Source: Leptodactylus fallax
Taxonomy: Eukaryota > Chordata > Amphibia > Anura > Leptodactylidae
NCBI GenBank assembly: GCA_947044405.1
Contig: CAMRHE010000018.1
Location: 3,472,001-3,536,000 of the forward strand
Length of the DNA: 64,000 bases
Direction: 5' to 3'
This document shows, piece after piece, positions 57,654 to 64,000 of this stretch. How positions within the stretch are numbered: position 1 is the stretch's first letter; the number at the start of each line of letters is the position of its first letter. The position numbers and the translations under genes are program-made. The notes below the pieces were generated by a model. That model saw only the letters and a list, made by a program, of their open reading frames with translations. It did not search any database and was not told the DNA's origin.

Positions 57654-58000
57654 TTAAAGAGGTTGTCCAGGCTAAACAATATTTTCTAATTAGGCCGGGG
57701 GAGGTGAAACAAAAAAAAAAACAAAAAACAAAAAACAAAACACACAATCACCTGTTCCCGATGCTCCGGTGTCCTCCCTGCGTGGTCTGGTCCTGCAGCT
57801 TGGCTGCCTTCTTGCCTTCTTGTTGAATTTCTCGCCGGCTGTGACGAACCAGCTCCCTTCCGATGAGGCCAATCCGTGAAGTGACGTCCCCGATTCCCTT
57901 CTTGAGGCTGTTGATTGGCCTCAGCTGTCACGTGCGGCAGATACTTCCACCGGAAGACAAAGGAGCTGTAGGACTGGACCACGTGGGGACAATGGTGAAC
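57654..58000. mobile_element. T2-like head carrying composite core
   Basis: TTAAAGAGGTTGTCCAGGCT leads to AATCACCTGTTCCCGATG, GCTCCGGTGTCCTCCC, TGACGTCC, GTTGATTGGCC (inverted CCAAT) and GTCACGTGC (E-box). It is closely similar to 11532-11830. It lacks a closing inverted TTAAAG end. Confidence 0.6.
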
Positions 58001-58830
58001 CTAGCCTCTTTGCTGCCTGAGGCGGACTATCGAAAGATGCCCCCCCCAAAAATAAAAATATATAAAATTACGTTTACATGCTGTTAGCGTCACACGCTAT
58101 TATTGTCATACAATAAACATACACAAACTTATGAAACAGTTTTTAAGAATTCTTCTTCCTGTATTACTTCAGTATCAGATCAACAACACGGCATTAACAA
58201 TGAAAGTAACTTCACACATCTTCTGCTTGGTGGATGGACGAGCCCACTTGGCCCCCATTCACTATAATAGGAGTGCCACAGATAGCTGAGTACTGGACTT
58301 CAGCTATCTTCGGCACTCCCATCGAAGTGAATGAGAGCCACGCGGGTTCGCCCTCCAGCAAGCGACACACCTATATATGCCTGCCGTCAGGCTGAATTCC
58401 CACACGGTGGGGGGAAAAAAAAAAACAATTCTCAGGCTCAGTGGGGGTCTCCGCAGACAGACCCCCATCAATCAGATATTTATCCTCTATCATTTAGGTG
58501 AATACAGTGCAGAAACATTTTGTGACTTACAGGTGATGTCTCTGTCTAATCCTTCACATTTCCCTTCTCTTCCCTTCGGACCGCCATGACCACTTCTTCC
58601 AGCTGTGACTTGTCTCTGTAAAGTTTACAACACAGACATCTTTGGCTCCTCACTTTTCCAGGCATCCAACCCACATTGTCCTCACCTGTACCCCCATCCT
58701 GCTGCTACCCCCAATTATAAAATATATGATATAACCCCCCCATAATGAATTTATTTATTATATTAATAATATCCGTGTGTACCCTGTATAACTAGTGCCC
58801 CTTATTAATAATGCCCCAGGTGTTAACTAA
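58001..58830. other. Spacer, nothing assigned
   Basis: Mixed DNA with short foldback stretches (GGAGTGCCACAGATAGCTGA against AGCTATCTTCGGCACTCC near 58270-58322). No gene recognised. Confidence 0.4.
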
Positions 58831-59075
58831 TTAAAAGGTTTTCCAGGTCATTAATAAACTAATCAGTGGGGCTCAAAAACCCAGGACCCCTACTGATCAG
58901 CTGTTCGAATGAACTGTGGTACCTGTGTAAGCGCCGTAACCACTTCTCTGTTTACATAGTGTCATTCATCTCATAGCGGCCATGTCATGTATCTACAGCC
59001 TCGTCCTATACACGTCTATGTGACAAGGCTGTAATTACATCACACGGTCACTATAAACAGACAGCGTGAGATATA

Positions 59076-60680
59076 CACTACCGTTCAAAAGTTTGGGGTC
59101 ACCCAAACAATTTTGTGTTTTCCATGAAAACTCACACTTTTATTTATCAAATGAGTTGCAAAATGAATAGAAAATATAGTCAAGACATTGATAAGGTTAG
59201 AAATAATGATTTTTATTTGAAATAATAATTTTCTCCTTCAAACTTTGCTTTCGTCAAAGAATGCTCCATTTGCAGCAATTACAGCATTGCAGACCTTTGG
59301 CATTCTAGCTGTTAATTTGCTGAGGTAATCTGGAGAAATTTCACTCCATGCTTCCAGAAGCCCCTCCCACAAGTTGGATTGGCTTGATGGGCACTTTTTG
59401 CGTACCATACGGTCAAGCTGCTCCCACAACAGCTCAAAGGGGTTGAGATCTGGTGACTGCGCTGGCCACTCCATTACAGATAGAAAACTAGCTGCCTGCT
59501 TCTTCCCTAAATAGTTCTTGCATAATTTGGAGGTGTGCTTTGGGTCATTGTCCTATTGTAGGATGAAATTGGCTCCAATCAAGCGCTGTCCACAGGGTAT
59601 GGCATGGCGTTGTAAAATGGAGTGATAGCCTTCCTTATTCAAAATCCCTTTTACCTTGTACAAATCTCCCACTTTACCAGCACCAAAGCAACCCCAGACC
59701 ATCACATTACCTCCACCATGCTTGACAGATGGCGTCAGGCACTCTTCCAGCATCTTTTCAGTTGTTCTGTGTCTCACAAATGTTCTTCTGTGTGATCCAA
59801 ACACCTCAAGCTTCGATTCGTCTGTCCATAACACTTTTTTCCAATCTTCCTCTGTCCAATGTCTGTGTTCTTTTGACCATATTAATCTTTTCCTTTTATT
59901 AGCCAGTCTCAGATATGGCTTTTTCTTCGCCACTCTGCCCTGAAGGCCAGCATGCCTGACTCGACTCTTCACTGTAGACGTTGACGCTGGCGTTTTGTGG
60001 GTACTATTTAATGAAGCTGCCAGTTGAGGACCTGTGAGGCGTTGATTTCTCAAACTAGAGACTCTAATGTACTTGTCTTGTTGCTCAGTTGTGCAGCGGG
60101 GCCTCCCACTTCTCTTTCTACTCTGGTTAGAGCCTGTTTGTGCTGTCGTCTGAAAGGAGTAGTACACACTGTTGTAGGAAATCTTCAGTTTCTTGGCAAT
60201 TTCTCACATGGAATAGCCTTCATTTCTAAGAACAAGAATAGACTGTCGAGTTTCACATGAAAGTTCTCCTTTTCTGGCCATTTTGAGAGTTTAATCGAAC
60301 CAACAAATGTAATGCTCCAGATTCTCAACTAGCTCAAAGGAAGGTCAGTTTTATAGCTTCTCTAACCAGCCAAACTGTTTTCAGCTGTGCTAACATACTT
60401 GCACAAGGGTTTTCAAAAAATCCATTAGCCTTCTTACACAGCAAACACAATGTACCACTAGAACACTGGAGTGATGGTTGCTGGAAATGGGCCTCTATAC
60501 ACATATGTAGATATTGCATTAAAAACCAGACGTTTGCAGCTAGAATAGTCATTTACCACATTAACAATGTATAGAGTGTATTTCTGATTCATTTAATGTT
60601 ATCTTCATTGAAAAAAACCTGTGCTTTTCTTTCAAAAATAAGGAAATTTCTAAGTGACCCTAAACTTTTGAATGGTAGTG
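59076..60680 (-). mobile_element. Tc1-like element, DD38E family 2
   Basis: Ends are CACTACCGTTCAAAAGTTTG at the left and the inverse AAACTTTTGAATGGTAGTG at the right, with TA at 59074-59075 and 60681-60682. Size 1605 bp. Distinct in sequence from family 1 but with the same catalytic spacing. Confidence 0.92.
59238..60281 (-). pseudogene. DD38E family 2 transposase, two stops
   Basis: The 348-codon minus-strand frame starts MARKGELSCETRQ. TGA at 60204-60206 (expected CGA, Arg) breaks the first helix-turn-helix after RNEGYSM. TAG at 59553-59555 (expected CAG, Gln) lies directly before the catalytic DNDPKHTS. Both are C-to-T type changes. Otherwise the frame is continuous: RSGRPRCTTEQQDKYIRVSS, a second DNA-binding region, [30 protein letters not shown] and PDLNPFELLW. 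There are 38 residues between Asp and Glu. It ends FFDESKV. Confidence 0.92.
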
Positions 60681-60816
60681 TAAACAAGCACCATAGCCCC
60701 TTCATACAGCTGATCAGAGGCGGGGTCCACTGATCTCTTATTGATAATCTGTCCTAAGGATAGAACATCAATAAAAATGAGCTGGAAAGACCCTTTAATA
60801 AAGCCCAAGTGCCACC

Positions 60817-61030
60817 TTAAAGGGGTTATCCAGGATAACCACTTTTTTAATATGAGGCTGGGGAAGGTGCTCCGGTGTCTCCCAGCGTGTTCCAGTCCTG
60901 CTGCTCCGGTGTTTTCTTCCCCTCAGCGGTCATGTGTGGTGGGGACTTCCGCCAGAAGAGAACACCAGAGCAGCAGAACCAGACTGCGGTGGGAGACATT
61001 GGAGCACAAGGGACAGGTGAGTAGGTGTTT
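60817..61030. mobile_element. T2-like head carrying composite core
   Basis: TTAAAGGGGTTATCCAGGAT leads into GTGCTCCGGTGTCTCCCAGC. A core with inverted pieces (CGGTGTTTTCTTCCC and AGAACACC) ends in AAGGGACAGGTGAGTAGGTG. It passes straight into the 31-bp minisatellite. Confidence 0.6.
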
Positions 61031-61680
61031 TTTTTTAATACAGTATTACACGGTATTATGGCCCACAGCGGCCCCTGCACACAGTATTACATGGTATTAT
61101 GCCCCGCAGCGGCCCCTGCACACGGTATTATACCCTGCAGCGGCCCCTGCACACGTTATTATGTCCTGCAGCGGCCCCTGCACATGGTATTATGCTCCAT
61201 AGTGGCCCCTGCACATGGTATTATGTCTCATAGTGGCCCCTGCACATGGTATTATGCCTCATAGTGGCCCCTGCACACGGTATTATGCCCCGCAGCGGTC
61301 CCTGCACACGGTATTATGCTCCATAGTGGCCCCTGCATACAATATTATGCCCCACAGTGGCCCCTGAACTGGGTATTATGCTCCATAGTGGCCCCTGCAC
61401 ACGGTATTATGCCTCATAGTGGTCCCTGCACTCGGTATTATGCTCCATAGTGGCCCCTGCACACGGTATTAAGTCCCATAGTGGCCCCTGCACTCGGTAT
61501 TATGCTCCATAGTGGCCCCTGCACACGGTATTAAGTCCCATAGTGGCCCCTGCACTCAGTATTATACTCCATAGTGGCCCCTGCACATGTACTTATGCCC
61601 CATAGTGGCCCCTGCACACGGTATTATGCCCCATAGTGGCCCCTGCACACAGTATTCTGCTCCATAGTAACCCACCTATG
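61031..61680 (-). repeat. 31-bp minisatellite array
   Basis: About 20 units of GGTATTATGCCCCACAGTGG plus CCCCTGCACAC. It is the reverse-complement orientation of the array at 8095-9050. Units vary mostly at CGCAGCGG versus CATAGTGG. The open frame of 153 residues through part of it is a by-product. Confidence 0.93.
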
Positions 61681-62150
61681 AACTATTATTATACTCTGGG
61701 GTCTAAAAGTCCCCAGAGTATAATGATCAGAGACCCAGGTGGTGACAAACATAAAAACCAGTGTTACTTACCTGGGCTCCGATGCACTCCCTGCTTTCGG
61801 CCTTATTCAATGTCGCACAGACCGGCGTCGCAACATAATAACGTCGGGCTGGCTCACGTGACGCCTGGGACGTCACCAAAGAAGGCCGAAGCCTGCTGGG
61901 AGTAGCTCGGATCGCTGGAGAGGTGAGTAACAATGGTTTTTATGTTTATCACCTCCCCTTGGTCTCCGATTATTATACTCCGGGGTCTGAAAAGACCGTG
62001 GAGTATAATAATAGTAGTATTTGGCCTCACTTATCGATCCCCGCTGCCACTCACAGCCGCTTCTGCTCCCCCTTCTGCATCCGATAACAGAAGGGGAAGC
62101 GGGGGCGGCCACAGCAGGCGCGGGGATCGATAAGTAAATAGGCCATTACC
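61681..62150. repeat. Composite hairpin/core repeat, copy 5
   Basis: Hairpin 61685-61724 (TATACTCTGGGGTC/CCCCAGAGTATA). Core arms are 61738-61775 (GGTGACAAACATAAAAACCA) and 61920-61955 (AGGTGAGTAACAATGG with TTTTTATGTTTATCACC). The loop holds TCACGTGA at 61854-61861 and GACGTCAC at 61869-61876. A second hairpin is at 61968-62014. A further GC-rich palindrome follows: ACTTATCGATCCCCGC (about 62028) with GCGGGGATCGATAAGT (about 62119). Confidence 0.65.
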
Positions 62151-62169
62151 AACTCCAGCAGGTTACGGC

Positions 62170-62475
62170 CTATTTATATATATAAAAAAAAAAGTTATTG
62201 TCACCTACCTGCAATCCCATGATGGAGCCGCCTCCTCTTCTTCTCCACGACTTCTGCGTCTCAGCGTAGGAGGCGCAATGACGTCATTGTATCGCCGCCT
62301 GCGCTGACATGCAGAGGTCTCGTAAACCAGGCCAGAACAGGCCCCGCGCAGCTTTTGTTTTTTTTTTTTTTTTTTAAAGCGTCCTGTCCTGTACATTAAA
62401 TAAATGGTAAAAATGCCTCCCCCCCAGACAGTGACGGACAGTGCCGCCTGAGGCGGCCGCCTCACTTCGCCTCAT
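62170..62475. repeat. Core-like segment with CRE motif
   Basis: ATTGTCACCTACCTGCAATC (about 62197) leads into a CpG-rich core with AATGACGTCATT (TGACGTCA at 62279-62286), then a T20-type run near 62360 and GCCGCCTGAGGCGGCCGCCT (about 62440). Probably another decayed composite copy. Confidence 0.45.
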
Positions 62476-63196
62476 TAGCAGTGTGCCCTTGGTCTACAAG
62501 CTTCTAAAAATATTTTTCCCGTAGGGTGAACGTTGTAGCAGGAAAGAAAAAAAAATAATAATCATAAGTGCCGAACTGCTGTTTCGCCTATGATTTGAAT
62601 AAAGAGTGATCAAAGCAATAGACATTCCCCAGAATGGTATAACTAAAAAGTACACCTGGCCCTGCAAAAAGAGATGCCCTATGCATACCTGTACAGCTGC
62701 AGGGCCACCTGTCAATTTGGCCTTGCAGCTGTTGCAAAGCTACAACTCCCCTATATTAAATATTTTACCACTTTTTTTGCTTCAAAGTTTTTTTCATTAT
62801 TTTCCTAAATCCAATAAATCACTTTGATAAAAGGGCTGTAACCAGAACAGTTTCTAGATAATTTGGCCAACAGGATGACTCTTGGAAAAAAAAGTGTCTC
62901 TCTTCCACACACACATACCAAACAATATAGACAAGAACCACGTTCCGCTCCGCAATATTACGTAGCATTGAGCATGTAGTTAACTCTCAGCACTGTAAGT
63001 ACAGCACTTTCATGCTACGGGCACAGGAACTATGCCCATGGCATGACTTCTAAGTCTTGGCTATAGTACACAACCAAGACCCGGGACTAGAGGAATACTC
63101 TTACTCCAGCAACATAACCCCTCAGATGCCATGATTAATAGTGATAGAGACATCTGGGTGGTTGGAGGGCAGTTAAAAAACAACATACATAACTAG
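62476..63196. other. Spacer, nothing assigned
   Basis: AT-rich DNA, ORFs without recognised motifs. Confidence 0.4.
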
Positions 63197-63734
63197 TGTA
63201 ACAGGATTAGCTCAGGGATCGTCATCTCCTCAGATAGACGAGCACTTTTTGGCACAGCAATTAGAGTCCAGTCCAGTATGGTGCAATTGGCCGCAATCAG
63301 TTTTATTAGTGTTTTAAGGAAAACAAAACAATACAAAATAAATCCTAGCCATCCGGATACTACCTACAACACACATATCTAACTAGAGAGAGCAGGGCCT
63401 ACTGCACAGCTCCCTAAACACAATACACAGCAGTTTTAACCTACAGTGGTTTCCCAAGAGCAGAGACAGCCAAATACCTATGTGCTGTCTGCCCTTATAT
63501 ACGCACACTCTTCAGGAAACAAGGAATTAACCCCCAGTCATCCCAAAACCTCAAGTGGCTGAATGGAGTAGAGCCACACCCAACTCTGCCTACTCCAGCA
63601 GCCAGACCTTTTACTAGGTTTTAGGTAAAACCCTCCAACAAGAAACACAACTTTCCCAGGTGCTTTTAGAAGGTATATGGCAAGAACCTGGGAGAAATGT
63701 ATACTCCTACCACTTTGCCCCTGGTCCTCTCACA
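63197..63734 (-). mobile_element. Solo LTR of an LTR retrotransposon
   Basis: The 538-bp segment is bounded by TG and CA: TGTAACAGGATTAG at the left and CTCTCACA at the right on the plus strand. An exact four-base CTAG duplication flanks it (63193-63196 and 63735-63738). On the minus strand it has a TATATAAG box (63494-63501) and, about 190 bp later, an AATAAA signal (63302-63307), giving U3-R-U5 order. No internal region adjoins it, so it is a solo LTR formed by recombination. A four-base duplication fits Gypsy-type elements, but an endogenous retrovirus cannot be excluded. Confidence 0.82.
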
Positions 63735-63880
63735 CTAGACAAATAGGAGATTAGTAAAGAAGAGGGGGGAAGATCTCCTTCCTATTTAAGGGCATTATTC
63801 AGGATTAGAAAACATTGCTGTTTTTTTTTTTTTATATCAGAAAAGCTCGCTTCCTTTTGTCAAGAAGCAACATCATGTCA

Positions 63881-64000
63881 GGCTGCATTCACACCTGCGT
63901 TGGAGACTCCGCCACAGAATATGCTTGAAATCTGCAGAGAGAAAAGTCCTGCAAGGCGGAAACTCAGCAGACACCATTATAGTCTATGGAGTCTATGGGT
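63881..64000. mobile_element. Foldback MITE, GGTTCACACCTGC type, cut by window end
   Basis: GGCTGCATTCACACCTGCGT, GCAGAGAGAAAAGTCCTGCA and CCATTATAGTCTATGG match the MITE at 40666-40921. The element continues beyond the window. Confidence 0.7.

Larger units (their letters stand above)
58831..60798. mobile_element. T2-like foldback MITE split by a Tc1
   Basis: TTAA at 58831-58834 and 60795-60798. TTAAAAGGTTTTCCAGGTCA at the left is mirrored by AGCTGGAAAGACCCTTTAA at the right. GTAATTACATCACACGGTCA in the left half matches the middle of 31242-33785. The DD38E family 2 element interrupts it at 59076. Confidence 0.72.

Noticed and set aside
60741..61264. 153- and 79-residue ORFs near 61 kb
   Set aside because: They run from a T2-like head into the 31-bp minisatellite. 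The peptide is repeat-derived.

Overview
This is a stretch of vertebrate nuclear DNA, most likely from an anuran amphibian. The evidence is AT-rich spacer with no dense coding, many Tc1/mariner copies, TTAA-flanked foldback MITEs of the T2 (Kolobok-like) kind known from frogs, PIF/Harbinger-like MITEs with TTA/TAA target duplications, and 3' tails of an L2/CR1-like LINE. I cannot name a species. No host protein-coding exon, tRNA or rRNA gene could be recognised. Nearly every long ORF belongs to a transposase or is an open frame through a tandem repeat.

Layout. 0-5.9 kb: spacer with one Harbinger-like MITE and a frog-type dispersed repeat containing three units of about 370 bp. 5.9-14.7 kb: GC-richer composite repeats (hairpins, inverted-repeat cores with CRE, E-box and CCAAT motifs, 31-bp and 61-bp minisatellites), several T2-like MITEs and a DD38E Tc1 copy. 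14.7-21.2 kb: a four-level nest, in which an AT-rich minisatellite is split by Tc1-A, Tc1-A by Tc1-B, and Tc1-B by a piggyBac element. 21.4-31 kb: mostly unique-looking AT-rich DNA with a truncated LINE, a decayed Tc1 (Tc1-C) and a mini-Tc1. 31.2-33.9 kb: a second nest in a T2-like MITE. 35.3-37.0 kb: Tc1-D inside a TA microsatellite. 41.7-43.3 kb: Tc1-E, whose transposase reading frame is uninterrupted. 48.2-53.9 kb: decayed Tc1-F, three T2-like foldbacks and a second DD38E copy. 54.7-60.8 kb: two more MITEs and a second DD38E family inside a T2-like MITE. 60.8-62.5 kb: another composite repeat with the 31-bp minisatellite in the opposite orientation. 63.2-63.7 kb: a solo LTR with a CTAG target duplication.

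The genes do not form a pathway. The window is a record of successive DNA-transposon waves. Two transposases are close to intact: Tc1-E has a full 340-codon frame, and the piggyBac frame has a single one-base shift in an A8 run. The rest carry stops, frameshifts, deletions or catalytic substitutions. The least explained structure is the composite family that pairs promoter-like CpG-rich cores with inverted splice-donor-like motifs and a variable minisatellite.
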